Both the position numbers and the translations under genes were made by a program. Positions 1 through 7,721 of a stretch of 14,031 bases of DNA are shown here, one piece after another. The notes under the pieces are model-generated. The model did not search any database, was not told where the DNA came from, and saw nothing but the letters and a program-made list of their open reading frames with translations. Origin of the DNA: Gammaproteobacteria bacterium (GTDB lineage: Bacteria; Pseudomonadota; Gammaproteobacteria; Pseudomonadales; Oleiphilaceae); assembly GCA_029268325.1 (NCBI GenBank), contig JAJUGC010000013.1:1-14031 (forward strand), in the 5' to 3' direction. How positions within the stretch are numbered: the stretch's first letter is position 1; each line of letters starts with the position of its first letter.

Positions 1-2
1 AC

Positions 3-743
3 AGCGTCCTCTTCGGAGTCACCACCAACCAAACCTTTCTGGCCAACATCCTGGCCCACCCAGCCTTTGTGGAAGGCCGGGCCACCACCGCCTTCATTGG
101 TGAAGAATTCAGCCAGGATGCTTCCCTGACCGTCCAGCCACCCACACCAGTTGCCATCGCCCTAAGCGCGGTGCTGCTGTACCGGGCCCAAGCCGAGCAG
201 CACTCGTCCAAGGGCTTGTTCAGCTGGCGCAGCGCCAACACGGCTCCCTGGCCCTTTGAGCTGCGTTGCGGCGACGCTGTGCTCGAAGTGAGCGTTAGTG
301 CCGAAGCGGACAACCAGTACCTGGTAACCACGGCCCAAGACAGTATTCGCCTACAGGCAGTGACCGATCAGGCAGGTAAATTCGTCTTTGTAGCCAATGA
401 GGTACGACAATCCGCCCACTACACTCGCCAAAGTGCAGATATCTATCTGTTGCATCAGGGCCGTTACTTCCAGTTCACCGACCTGACCTATGAAGCCGCC
501 GCGTCCGAAGACGCCGCTGGTAGCGGCCGGATTGTGGCCTCAATGGATGGCTCCATTGTTGACGTTCAAGTCGGCGTGGGTGATCAGGTGAGCAAAGGCC
601 AGACGCTGGTTGTTCTGGAAGCCATGAAAATGGAGCATCCGCTGAAAGCAGATGCAGACGGCGTTGTGAAAGCTGTGAATGTGAAAACTGGTGATCAGGT
701 GAAGATTCGACAGTTGTTGGTTGAGATTAACATTGAAGGTTAG
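3..743 (+). CDS. atuF: Biotin-dependent acyl-CoA carboxylase alpha subunit, C-terminal part (probable geranyl-CoA carboxylase AtuF)
   Basis: The 5' end lies outside the window; frame 3 is open from base 3 to the TAG at 741-743, giving 246 residues. The first visible residues (GVTTNQTFLANILAHPAFVE) resemble the end of the biotin-carboxylase core of methylcrotonyl/geranyl-CoA carboxylase alpha subunits. A middle linker domain follows, then a C-terminal biotin-carrier domain. The carrier holds the biotinylation motif VLEAMKMEH, with the acceptor Lys codon at 627-629. These subunits load CO2 on biotin for transfer to a branched unsaturated acyl-CoA by a beta subunit, which is not in the window. 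Sequence alone does not separate geranyl-CoA from 3-methylcrotonyl-CoA carboxylase. The choice of AtuF rests on the downstream dehydrogenase and acyl-CoA synthetase, which match atuG-atuH; a leucine-type cluster would more likely carry an HMG-CoA lyase. Carboxylase alpha identity is near certain; the substrate is inferred. Confidence 0.85.
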   Translation, partial: SVLFGVTTNQTFLANILAHPAFVEGRATTAFIGEEFSQDASLTVQPPTPVAIALSAVLLYRAQAEQHSSKGLFSWRSANTAPWPFELRCGDAVLEVSVSAEADNQYLVTTAQDSIRLQAVTDQAGKFVFVANEVRQSAHYTRQSADIYLLHQGRYFQFTDLTYEAAASEDAAGSGRIVASMDGSIVDVQVGVGDQVSKGQTLVVLEAMKMEHPLKADADGVVKAVNVKTGDQVKIRQLLVEINIEG

Positions 744-757
744 AGTGCGTAGCACAG

Positions 758-776
758 GCCCGAACGGCGTTCGGGC
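758..776 (+). repeat. Hairpin between atuF and atuG
   Basis: Arms GCCCGAACG (758-766) and CGTTCGGGC (768-776) are perfectly complementary around one central base, so RNA would fold as an 8-bp stem with a GGC loop. No T-tract follows, so it is not a standard intrinsic terminator. It sits 15 bases after the atuF stop and could protect the upstream mRNA end or partly attenuate transcription. A second, looser pair of 7-base arms (GTTGGCG at 783-789 and CGCCAAC at 816-822) follows before the atuG ribosome-binding site. Confidence 0.7.
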
Positions 777-848
777 AGCCTAGTTGGCGACTTCGCAAGG
801 GACACGAGCAAGGAACGCCAACCCAGAGTTATCACAAGGACTAACCCC

Positions 849-1676
849 ATGACCACGCTGAAAGACAAAACCATCATCATCACCGGCGCCAGCCGGGGCA
901 TCGGCCGTGCCATTGCCCTGCGCTGCGCCAGAGACGGCGCCAATCTCGTCCTGGCGGCCAAATCCGCCGAGCCCCATCCCAAATTGCCCGGCACCATCCA
1001 CAGTGTCGCCCGTGAAGTTGAGGAAGCCGGTGGCACGGCGCTGGCCATTCAGGTGGATGTCCGTAACGACGAACAGGTGCGGGAGATGGTACAGCGGGCA
1101 GCCGATCACTTTGGCGGCATCGATGCCCTGATCAACAACGCCGGCGCCATCAAGCTGACCGGCGTGGAGCACACGGAGCTGAAACGCTTTGATCTCATGC
1201 ACCAGATCAACACCCGAGCGGTGCTGTCCTGTAGCCAGGCAGCACTGCCCTGGCTCAAACAATCTGACTCTGCGCACATCATCAACCTGTCGCCACCACT
1301 CAACCTTGATCCCAAATGGTTCGCCCAGTACGCTCCCTATACATTGACCAAGTATGGAATGTCCATGCTGACCATTGGCATGGCGGCAGAATTCCAGCGT
1401 TATCGCATTGCAGTCAACTCCCTCTGGCCCCAAACCCTGATTGCCACAGCCGCCATCGAGTTTGAGGCGGGCAACGCGGCCGCCCTGAACCGGGCGCGCA
1501 AGCCGGAGATCATGGCAGATGCAGCCTATGAGATTTTGATCACCCAAGGCTGCACCCTGACCGGACAGCACCTGATTGACGAAGCGCTCCTGCGCCAACG
1601 GGGCGTCACGGACTTTGAGGCCTACCGGCACAACCCCGAGGCCAGGGAAGAGTTGATGAATGACCTGTTTCTATAA
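849..1676 (+). CDS. atuG: Short-chain dehydrogenase/reductase (HSDL2-like; probable AtuG)
   Basis: This is a 275-residue classical-size SDR oxidoreductase. The Rossmann cofactor motif TGASRGIG is at residues 12-19, the NNAG structural motif at 96-99, and the catalytic Ser148, Tyr164 and Lys168 (YTLTK) are in the expected places. The stretch AKSAEPHPKLPGTIHSVAREV resembles the HSDL2-like branch, whose bacterial members often sit in fatty-acid or isoprenoid degradation clusters. The start is set by AAGGA at 836-840, eight bases before the ATG. It lies 105 bases after the carboxylase gene and 53 before the acyl-CoA synthetase, all on the same strand, so one operon is likely. The position matches atuG of Pseudomonas, whose precise substrate is, to my knowledge, not settled. 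It probably oxidises or reduces a hydroxy-acyl or alcohol intermediate. SDR identity is secure; the atuG symbol is from context. Confidence 0.85.
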   Translation: MTTLKDKTIIITGASRGIGRAIALRCARDGANLVLAAKSAEPHPKLPGTIHSVAREVEEAGGTALAIQVDVRNDEQVREMVQRAADHFGGIDALINNAGAIKLTGVEHTELKRFDLMHQINTRAVLSCSQAALPWLKQSDSAHIINLSPPLNLDPKWFAQYAPYTLTKYGMSMLTIGMAAEFQRYRIAVNSLWPQTLIATAAIEFEAGNAAALNRARKPEIMADAAYEILITQGCTLTGQHLIDEALLRQRGVTDFEAYRHNPEAREELMNDLFL

Positions 1677-1729
1677 CAACTTCTACAAGAAGTAGGCTTT
1701 TACAACAATTAAAAACGAAGGGATGACTC

Positions 1730-3559
1730 ATGAGTACTGATATGATCCGCGCCCGTGATGTTGTTCGACAGGTTCCGGGCTTGTTGGCCAAGCTGCCCAC
1801 TGTCGCGAAGGGCTATTACTACTACTCCATCAAAAGCACCACCAAGCCACTATCCATCGGCAAAATAGTCGAACGCAATGTGGAGAAGTATGCTGATCGC
1901 CCAGCCATTCTCTATCAGGACTTCAAGATCACCTACCGGGAGTTCAACGAGTGGGCCAACCGCTTTGCCCATTACTTCCGCTCCCAGGGCATCGGCAAAG
2001 GCGATGTGATAGCCCTGTATCTGGAAAACCGTCCCGAACTCTTTGCCGCCCTGATCGGCGCCACCAAGCTGGGTGCCGGCTGCGCCATGCTCAACACATC
2101 CCAAAAGGGCGCGGTGCTGGAGCACAGTATCAATATCACCCGCCCGAAACTGTTCGTGGTGGGCGAGGAGCTGCTGGAAAACTTCGCCACCGTGGCGGAT
2201 GTCTTCAAAACAGAAGACGGCCACAACTTCATGTACCTGGCCGATACCAACACCTTGAAGGACTTCGGCACGGCTCCCGAAGGTTTCATCAACCTGGCAG
2301 AGGCGATCTCCAAGTTTCCTTCGACGAACCCGGTGCTGGCCAATCCCGTACAACTGGGCGATATCGCCGTCTACGTGTTCACGTCCGGCACCACCGGCCT
2401 CCCCAAGGCGACCATGATCAACCACAAGAAGTGGCTGAAAGCCTACGGAAGCTTCGGGCATATGTGCCTGTCCATGAAGCCGGAAGACGTGCTGTATGTC
2501 ACCCTGCCCTTTTACCACGCCACGGCGCTGGTGGTGTGCTGGGGCTCAGTGCTGGCCGGCGGCTCAGCCTTGGCCGTGCGCCGCAAGTTTTCCGCCAGCG
2601 AGTTCTGGAACGATGTGCGCAAATACAACGCCACCTGCTTTGGCTATGTGGGCGAATTGTGCCGCTACCTCCTGAAACAGCCCCCCAGCCCTGACGACCG
2701 CAATCATTCCCTGAAGAAAATGATCGGCAACGGCCTGCGTCCGTCAATCTGGAAGCCCTTCAAGGAGCGTTTCGGCATTGAGCAAATTGCCGAACTCTAT
2801 GCCTCCTCCGAAGGCAACATCGGCTTCACCAATATCCTTAACATGGACAATACCGTCGGCTTCTCCACCGCGCCTTTCGCCCTGGTGAAGTTCAAGGAAG
2901 GCACCCGGGAGCCGTTGCGTAACGCCAAGGGCTTCATGGAAAAGGTCAAAAAGGGTGAACCGGGACTGCTGCTGGGCAAGATCGACAAGAAGTGGTCCTT
3001 TGAGGGTTATACCCAGAAGGAAGCCACCGAGAAAGCCATTGTCCGGGATGTCTTCACCAAGGGAGATGCCTGGTTCAACACGGGTGACGTGCTCAAGGAA
3101 ATCGGCTGCCGCCACCTGCAGTTCGTCGACCGCATGGGCGACACCTTCCGCTGGAAAGGTGAAAACGTTTCCACCACAGAAGTGGAGAACATTTTCGATG
3201 CCTTTGAAGAGATCGAAGAGACCATCGTCTATGGCGTGGAGATCCCCAACACCAACGGCAAGGCAGGAATGGCCACGGTAGTGCCGGCGGACAAGAGCAA
3301 GGGCATCGACCTGGACCGCCTCTATGCCTATTTGCAACAGAACCTGCCGCCCTATGCCATCCCGGTCTTTATCCGGGTCACCGATGGCATCGAAAAGACG
3401 GGTACCTTCAAATACAAGAAGACCGACCTGCAAAAGGAAGGCTACAGCCTGAACCGCTCCGAGGATCAGGTCTATGCCCTGTTGCCGGGGACCAAGCAGT
3501 ATACGCTGGTCACACCGGCCATCCTGGAAGGGATTGAACAGAACCAATACCGGTTCTAA
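1730..3559 (+). CDS. atuH: Very-long-chain/FadD6-type acyl-CoA synthetase (probable AtuH)
   Basis: This 609-residue AMP-forming ligase activates a carboxylic acid to its CoA thioester through an acyl-adenylate. The AMP-binding P-loop TSGTTGLPK is at residues 218-226. The adenylate-site motif around YASSEGNIGF starts near 357. The C-terminal hinge FVDRMGDTFRWKGENVSTTE (from residue 465) is characteristic of the FATP/very-long-chain synthetase branch, as is the late GTFKYKKTDL segment. Length fits that branch. The start is supported by GAAGGGA at 1717-1723, seven to eight bases upstream of ATG. The N-terminus (RQVPGLLAKLPTVAKGYYYY) has no classical signal peptide; family members associate with the inner membrane. 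In the atu pathway it would activate citronellate-like or long-chain acids for beta-oxidation. It ends the apparent operon and is followed by an intergenic palindrome. Enzyme class is secure; the exact acid substrate is inferred. Confidence 0.88.
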   Translation: MSTDMIRARDVVRQVPGLLAKLPTVAKGYYYYSIKSTTKPLSIGKIVERNVEKYADRPAILYQDFKITYREFNEWANRFAHYFRSQGIGKGDVIALYLENRPELFAALIGATKLGAGCAMLNTSQKGAVLEHSINITRPKLFVVGEELLENFATVADVFKTEDGHNFMYLADTNTLKDFGTAPEGFINLAEAISKFPSTNPVLANPVQLGDIAVYVFTSGTTGLPKATMINHKKWLKAYGSFGHMCLSMKPEDVLYVTLPFYHATALVVCWGSVLAGGSALAVRRKFSASEFWNDVRKYNATCFGYVGELCRYLLKQPPSPDDRNHSLKKMIGNGLRPSIWKPFKERFGIEQIAELYASSEGNIGFTNILNMDNTVGFSTAPFALVKFKEGTREPLRNAKGFMEKVKKGEPGLLLGKIDKKWSFEGYTQKEATEKAIVRDVFTKGDAWFNTGDVLKEIGCRHLQFVDRMGDTFRWKGENVSTTEVENIFDAFEEIEETIVYGVEIPNTNGKAGMATVVPADKSKGIDLDRLYAYLQQNLPPYAIPVFIRVTDGIEKTGTFKYKKTDLQKEGYSLNRSEDQVYALLPGTKQYTLVTPAILEGIEQNQYRF

Positions 3560-3572
3560 TCCTGGACTGTCC

Positions 3573-3608
3573 GGCCTTTCTCTCCTCTCTCACCTGGGGA
3601 GAAAGGCC
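3573..3608 (+). repeat. CT/GA-rich intergenic palindrome after atuH
   Basis: The left arm GGCCTTTCTCTCC (3573-3585) pairs with GGGGAGAAAGGCC (3596-3608) over 13 bp with a single G-T wobble and a 10-base loop. A second small palindrome GGCCC-GT-GGGCC overlaps its end (3605-3616). No T-tract follows. It starts 14 bases after the atuH stop and resembles the element after apt at 8320-8358, which suggests a dispersed intergenic repeat family acting as an mRNA 3'-end or weak terminator structure. Confidence 0.65.
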
Positions 3609-3832
3609 CGTGGGCCCTGCCAAGCGATAAGCCAAAGAGCCGAACTCTCAGTCAGCCCCGACTCCTTCCAGCAGTTTCACAGCTCCCTAATTCCCCATAA
3701 CGCTCTGGTTCCCAACCCACCACAACTCTATCTTTTATCCAAAACCGTGCAGCCGCCTCTCGGGTTGTATCTGCAGGGCGTCGCGTTCTCCATCATCCAG
3801 CAGTCCGTCGTCAGAACAACATAGGCTCTCTC
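3609..3832. other. Gene-free spacer between atuH and egtB
   Basis: After the palindrome there are about 220 bases with no convincing gene. A 116-codon open frame (3474-3824) overlaps the end of atuH and has no family resemblance, so I treat it as chance. A promoter for egtBD is expected here, but I cannot point to a good -35/-10 pair. Confidence 0.5.
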
Positions 3833-5095
3833 ATGATTGATCAGGACAGGACTCCTCACGGCCGACTCTCAGACTTCCAGAGCGTCCGCGCCTTATCCGA
3901 GCAGATTTGTGAGCCCCTGGCTGTGGAAGACTATGGCTTGCAGGCCAGGGTGGAAACCAGTCCTTTGAAATGGCATCTCGCCCATACCACCTGGTTCTTT
4001 GAAACCTTTGTCCTGAAACCTTTCATGCCAGGCTATACGCCATTCCACCCCGGTTACGAACAGCTGTTCAACTCCTACTACAACAGCCTGGGCAACCCCT
4101 ATCCCCGGGGGCAACGCCACCTGTTATCACGCCCCACCGTGGCCGAGGTATATGACTATCGCCACACCATCGACCGACAAGTCCTGGACCTGCTGGACTC
4201 CAGCCATTGCCCGCCGGAGGCCCTGGCCCGGATCGAGCTGGGCCTTCACCATGAACAGCAACACCAGGAATTGATGCTGACGGATCTCAAATATAATTTG
4301 GCCCAGAATCCCCTGTGGCCCTGCTACCGGGAAGCCCGCCACACCCCGTCGGAAACCTCCGGGCTCCGGTTCCTCTCCCAGCCAGGCGGTGTCCTGTGGA
4401 TCGGCCATGATCCGGCCCAAGGCTTTGCCTTCGACAACGAGGGGCCACGCCACCAAGTGCTGGTGCAGCCCTTCGCCCTGGCCAGTCGGCTCATCACCAA
4501 TGGTGAATATCTGGAGTTTATCCAGGATGGCGGCTATTCCCGCCCCGAACTCTGGCTGGCCGATGGCTGGAATCAGTCCCTCAGCCAGAATTGGCAGCAT
4601 CCCCTTTATTGGCAGCGCCAAGGGGCACAATGGCTGGAGTTTACCCTGCATGGACTGCAACCGCTCTCACCGGAGCTTCCGGTGACCCATATCAGCTACT
4701 ACGAAGCCGATGCATTTGCCCGCTGGTGCGGAGCCCGCCTCTGCACGGAGTTCGAGTGGGAGAGCGTCGCCAGCCAGACAGCCATTTCCCGGCAGGGCCT
4801 GGATTTTGCCTGGCTACATCCTACTGCTGCCACAGCCCCGGCGACGCTCCACCCCTTGCAACTTTTTGGTACCACCTGGCAATGGACGCAAAGCGCCTAC
4901 CTGCCCTACCCCGGCTACCGGGCAACATCTGGAGCCCTGGGCGAGTACAACGGCAAGTTCATGTGCAATCAGCAGGTCTTGCGCGGCAGCTCCTGTGCCA
5001 CTCCCCCCGGGCACAGCCGTGCCAGTTACCGGAACTTCTTCTACCCCCACGACCGCTGGCAGTTCACCGGCATTCGGCTGGCGCGGGACCTTTAA
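3833..5095 (+). CDS. egtB: Ergothioneine biosynthesis protein EgtB (iron-dependent sulfoxide synthase)
   Basis: This 420-residue protein has an N-terminal DinB-like helical bundle and a C-terminal formylglycine-generating-enzyme/sulfatase-modifying domain (for example WCGARLCTEFEWE and the C-terminal FTGIRLARDL), the EgtB arrangement. Candidate ligands of the mononuclear iron are His51 (LAHTTWFF) and the HX3HXE motif His140-Glu146 (HEQQHQE). EgtB joins trimethylhistidine to a cysteine-type thiol using O2, giving the sulfoxide precursor of ergothioneine. Arg92 and Arg95 sit three apart, between the two iron motifs, where mycobacterial EgtB carries its gamma-glutamylcysteine-binding arginines; whether they are equivalent needs an alignment. 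The ATG start lacks a strong Shine-Dalgarno, but no better in-frame start is apparent. It lies 51 bases upstream of egtD on the same strand; no egtC, egtA or egtE is present here. Confidence 0.93.
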   Translation: MIDQDRTPHGRLSDFQSVRALSEQICEPLAVEDYGLQARVETSPLKWHLAHTTWFFETFVLKPFMPGYTPFHPGYEQLFNSYYNSLGNPYPRGQRHLLSRPTVAEVYDYRHTIDRQVLDLLDSSHCPPEALARIELGLHHEQQHQELMLTDLKYNLAQNPLWPCYREARHTPSETSGLRFLSQPGGVLWIGHDPAQGFAFDNEGPRHQVLVQPFALASRLITNGEYLEFIQDGGYSRPELWLADGWNQSLSQNWQHPLYWQRQGAQWLEFTLHGLQPLSPELPVTHISYYEADAFARWCGARLCTEFEWESVASQTAISRQGLDFAWLHPTAATAPATLHPLQLFGTTWQWTQSAYLPYPGYRATSGALGEYNGKFMCNQQVLRGSSCATPPGHSRASYRNFFYPHDRWQFTGIRLARDL

Positions 5096-5146
5096 ACCCA
5101 TCAGCCTTGTTCAATCACAGGACTCGCTACCAGAAGGAATCTGACC

Positions 5147-6139
5147 ATGCTTAGCCCTGACGTTTCCCAGGCCCGGCCCCAATGTCGCAATTTCCATCTG
5201 CATCGCCTAGCTTTATCGCCCCAGGATCAGACCGAGGAAATCCTACAAGGCCTGCAAGCCCCCCAAAAGCGTCTGCCGCCCAAGCTGTTCTACGACACCC
5301 GGGGCTCCCGGCTGTTCGACACCATCACCCGGCTTCCGGAGTACTACCTGACCCGTACCGAATGCGAGCTCCTCCACAACCACCTGCCCCAGCTGCAAGC
5401 ACTGATCGGCACCACCGGAACACTGCTGGAGCCAGGCAGCGGCAGCTCCGACAAGGCGCGCTTGCTACTCGACGGAAAGCACCTAGCCGCTTACGTGCCC
5501 ATCGAAATATCCACCGAATACTTCATTGATACGGCCCTGGAACTCGCCCAGAGCTATCCCGGCCTCCAGATCCATGCCCTCTGTGGTGATTTCATGCAGC
5601 TTTCCGCTTTACCAGACAACCTGCCGCCCCCACCACGCACGGTTTTTTTCCCGGGCTCCACCATCGGTAACTTCGAGCCGGCATTGGCCGTCCAGCTCCT
5701 ACGCCGTTTCCGATCCTGGGCGGGCCCCGGTGGTGGACTGCTAATCGGCGTGGATACCCGCAAGGACACCGGGGTGTTACACCGGGCCTACAATGACCGT
5801 GAGGGCGTGACCGCAGCCTTCAACCTCAACATGCTCAGCCATGTCAACCGGCTGACCGGAGCCAACTTTCAACTGGAACGCTTTACCCATAAAGCCTTCT
5901 ATAACGGCCAGGTGGGCCGTATCGAAATGCACCTGCAAAGCCTCTGCGCCCAATCGGTTCGCGTTGCCGGCCACACCATCCAGTTCCGGGCCGGGGAAAC
6001 CATCCACACGGAAAACTCCTACAAATACGAGCCGGCCCGATTTACCGCATTGGCCCAATCAGCGGGCTTTCGCCCGTTACATTGCTGGCTGGACTCACGT
6101 GGTTATTTCTCCCTGCATTATTTTGTAACGGACCAGTGA
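5147..6139 (+). CDS. egtD: L-histidine N-alpha-methyltransferase EgtD
   Basis: EgtD adds three methyl groups from S-adenosylmethionine to the alpha-amino group of histidine, the first step of ergothioneine synthesis. The 330-residue protein carries family-typical segments: PKLFYDTRGSRLFDTITRLP from about residue 45, PEYYLTRTE at 64-72, the SAM-binding loop EPGSGSSDK at 95-103, then FFPGSTIGNFEP, GVDTRKD and the late ENSYKY. The Glu and Ser of ENS probably match the catalytic pair that contacts the histidine amino group. Length is normal for the family. GAAGGA at 5133-5138 precedes the ATG by eight bases and fixes the start. It is almost certainly cotranscribed with egtB. A weak GGGAA/TTCCC stem follows the stop, but no clear terminator. 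Identity is secure. Confidence 0.95.
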   Translation: MLSPDVSQARPQCRNFHLHRLALSPQDQTEEILQGLQAPQKRLPPKLFYDTRGSRLFDTITRLPEYYLTRTECELLHNHLPQLQALIGTTGTLLEPGSGSSDKARLLLDGKHLAAYVPIEISTEYFIDTALELAQSYPGLQIHALCGDFMQLSALPDNLPPPPRTVFFPGSTIGNFEPALAVQLLRRFRSWAGPGGGLLIGVDTRKDTGVLHRAYNDREGVTAAFNLNMLSHVNRLTGANFQLERFTHKAFYNGQVGRIEMHLQSLCAQSVRVAGHTIQFRAGETIHTENSYKYEPARFTALAQSAGFRPLHCWLDSRGYFSLHYFVTDQ

Positions 6140-6401
6140 GCGGGAAAAATCGGAGAAAATTCCCCAAACATCATGCTTTCCCCTTAAAAGCCGCACAATC
6201 TGACACATTTTTGCAGCAAAGGATCGAAAGTTACTGCCAGTTTTTCGTACAATGCGCTCCCTAATTCTGGAACCGGGATGAAATGTTCATTCCTGTCAAA
6301 CGGACTTGGCAGGCCTTGTGGCCAACATGCCTTAGGGAGCCTTCAGTAAGGGTAGGCTCTTAAGACACTCTCCGCTTCGATTTATTAGGACAGGAGCACC
6401 C
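6140..6401 (+). promoter_or_regulatory. Long leader and promoter region of the purine permease gene
   Basis: This stretch has no gene. TACAAT at 6248-6253 is a plausible -10 box, with no good -35 at normal spacing. An 11-bp palindrome, TTTGC-A-GCAAA (6210-6220), lies just upstream and could be an operator. If transcription starts near 6260, the leader is about 140 bases and can fold: GGCC/GGCC at 6312-6323 with flanking complementary bases, and a competing pair GAGCC (6337-6341)/GGCTC (6355-6359) versus CCTT (6340-6343)/AAGG (6348-6351). I could not match it to a known purine riboswitch from memory. Confidence 0.4.
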
Positions 6402-7715
6402 ATGCTGGAACGTCTCTTTCAACTCAAGGCTCACGGCACCAACGTCAAGACCGAAGTGCTTGCCGGTATTACCACTTTCCTGACCATGGCCTATATCATC
6501 GTGGTCAACCCCCAGATCATGTCCGCAGCAGGCATGGACTATGGTGCCATATTCGCTGCCACCTGCTTGGCAGCCGCACTCGGCAGCCTGATCATGGGGC
6601 TTTTTGCCAACTATCCCATTGCCCTGGCGCCTGGCATGGGGCTCAACGCCTTCTTTACCTTTACCGTTGTCGGCCAGATGGGCTACAGCTGGCAGGTGGC
6701 TCTGGGAGCGGTATTCCTGTCCGGTGTGCTGTTCTTTTTGCTCAGCATCTTCAAGATTCGGGAGTGGATCATCAACAGCATCCCCCTGACCATCCGTATG
6801 GGCATTGCCGCCGGCATTGGCCTGTTCCTGGCCATGATTGCCCTGCACAACACCAATATCATTGTGGCCAACCCGGCGACCCTGGTCACCCTGGGCGATG
6901 TCACCTCCCCGGTGACCCTGATGACGGCCCTAGGCTTCGTGCTGATCTGTGCCCTGGCCGCCCGTAAGGTCATGGGCTCGGTAATGATCGGCATTATCGG
7001 TATTACCCTGCTCGGATACCTGGTGAAACAAATGGGGGTAGAGCTAGATCTGGCACCTTACAAAGGCATTTTCTCCGCGCCGCCAAGTCTCGCTCCCACC
7101 TTCATGCAAATGGACGTCATGGGCGCCCTGGAAGTGGGCCTGATCAGTATTATTTTTGCCTTCCTGTTCGTAGACCTGTTCGACACCTCCGGCACCCTGA
7201 TTGGCGCCGCCCACAAGGGCAACCTGTTGGATGAGAAAGGCAACCTGCCGCGTCTGGGCCGGGCCCTGATGGCAGACAGTACCGCTACCATGGCCGGTGC
7301 CGCCCTGGGTACCTCTACAACTACCAGCTATGTGGAAAGTACGGCAGGAATTGCAGCCGGTGGCCGTACCGGCCTGACCGCGGTCGTTGTGGCCGTGCTG
7401 TTCCTCCTGTGCCTGTTCTTCGCGCCCCTGGCGTCCATGGTTCCGGTTTTCGCAACGGCTCCAGCCCTGCTGTATGTGGCGGCCCTGATGACCAGCGGCC
7501 TGGCCCAGATCGACTGGGAAGATATCACCGATGCGGCTCCCGCTCTGATCACCGCCCTGGGCATGCCCCTGACCTTCTCCATCGCCCATGGTATTGCCCT
7601 TGGCTTTATTACCTATGTGGCCATTAAACTAGTCAGTGGCAAACTCAAAGAACTCAATGCGGCACTCCTGGTGATTGCGGCACTCTTTGTTCTGAAATTT
7701 GTATTCCTTAATTGA
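6402..7715 (+). CDS. AzgA-type (NCS2) purine base permease
   Basis: This 437-residue, very hydrophobic protein has roughly 12-14 membrane segments. It carries signatures of the AzgA branch of nucleobase:cation symporters: TEVLAGITTFLTMAYIIVVN near the N-terminus, APGMGLNAFF at 76-85, a central LFVDLFDTSGTLIGAA and TTTSYVESTAGIAAGGRTG starting at about 306. Such permeases (E. coli AdeP/AdeQ and GhxP/GhxQ, Bacillus PbuG) import adenine or guanine/hypoxanthine with protons through the inner membrane. Neighbouring apt favours adenine, but the sequence alone does not settle the substrate, so no symbol is given. ATG at 6402 is preceded by AGGAC-AGGAG (about 6387-6396), which supports the start. It is separated from apt by 57 bases holding a strong hairpin. 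Confidence 0.92.
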   Translation: MLERLFQLKAHGTNVKTEVLAGITTFLTMAYIIVVNPQIMSAAGMDYGAIFAATCLAAALGSLIMGLFANYPIALAPGMGLNAFFTFTVVGQMGYSWQVALGAVFLSGVLFFLLSIFKIREWIINSIPLTIRMGIAAGIGLFLAMIALHNTNIIVANPATLVTLGDVTSPVTLMTALGFVLICALAARKVMGSVMIGIIGITLLGYLVKQMGVELDLAPYKGIFSAPPSLAPTFMQMDVMGALEVGLISIIFAFLFVDLFDTSGTLIGAAHKGNLLDEKGNLPRLGRALMADSTATMAGAALGTSTTTSYVESTAGIAAGGRTGLTAVVVAVLFLLCLFFAPLASMVPVFATAPALLYVAALMTSGLAQIDWEDITDAAPALITALGMPLTFSIAHGIALGFITYVAIKLVSGKLKELNAALLVIAALFVLKFVFLN

Positions 7716-7721
7716 TCCACC

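Noticed and set aside
780..1631. A 283-codon minus-strand frame opposite the short-chain dehydrogenase gene
   Set aside because: Shadow of a clear SDR gene; no domain, no ribosome-binding site.
1679..1693. Small inverted repeat ACTTC-TACAA-GAAGT between atuG and atuH
   Set aside because: Only 5 bp, AT-rich and without a T-tract; too weak to call a terminator.
2744..3547. A 267-codon minus-strand frame opposite the acyl-CoA synthetase gene
   Set aside because: Shadow frame; the plus-strand protein carries all expected motifs throughout this region.
3474..3824. A 116-codon plus-strand frame crossing the atuH stop into the spacer
   Set aside because: Overlaps the real gene by 86 bases, low-complexity Ser/Pro/Gln composition, no recognisable family, and runs through the palindromic repeat.
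6143..6167. Possible egtD terminator (GGGAA...TTCCC)
   Set aside because: Five-base stem with a large loop and no T-run; not supportable as a terminator.
6260..6401. Possible guanine-type purine riboswitch before the permease gene
   Set aside because: The conserved core bases of that riboswitch class are not visible, and it is uncommon in gammaproteobacteria; left as a foldable leader only.
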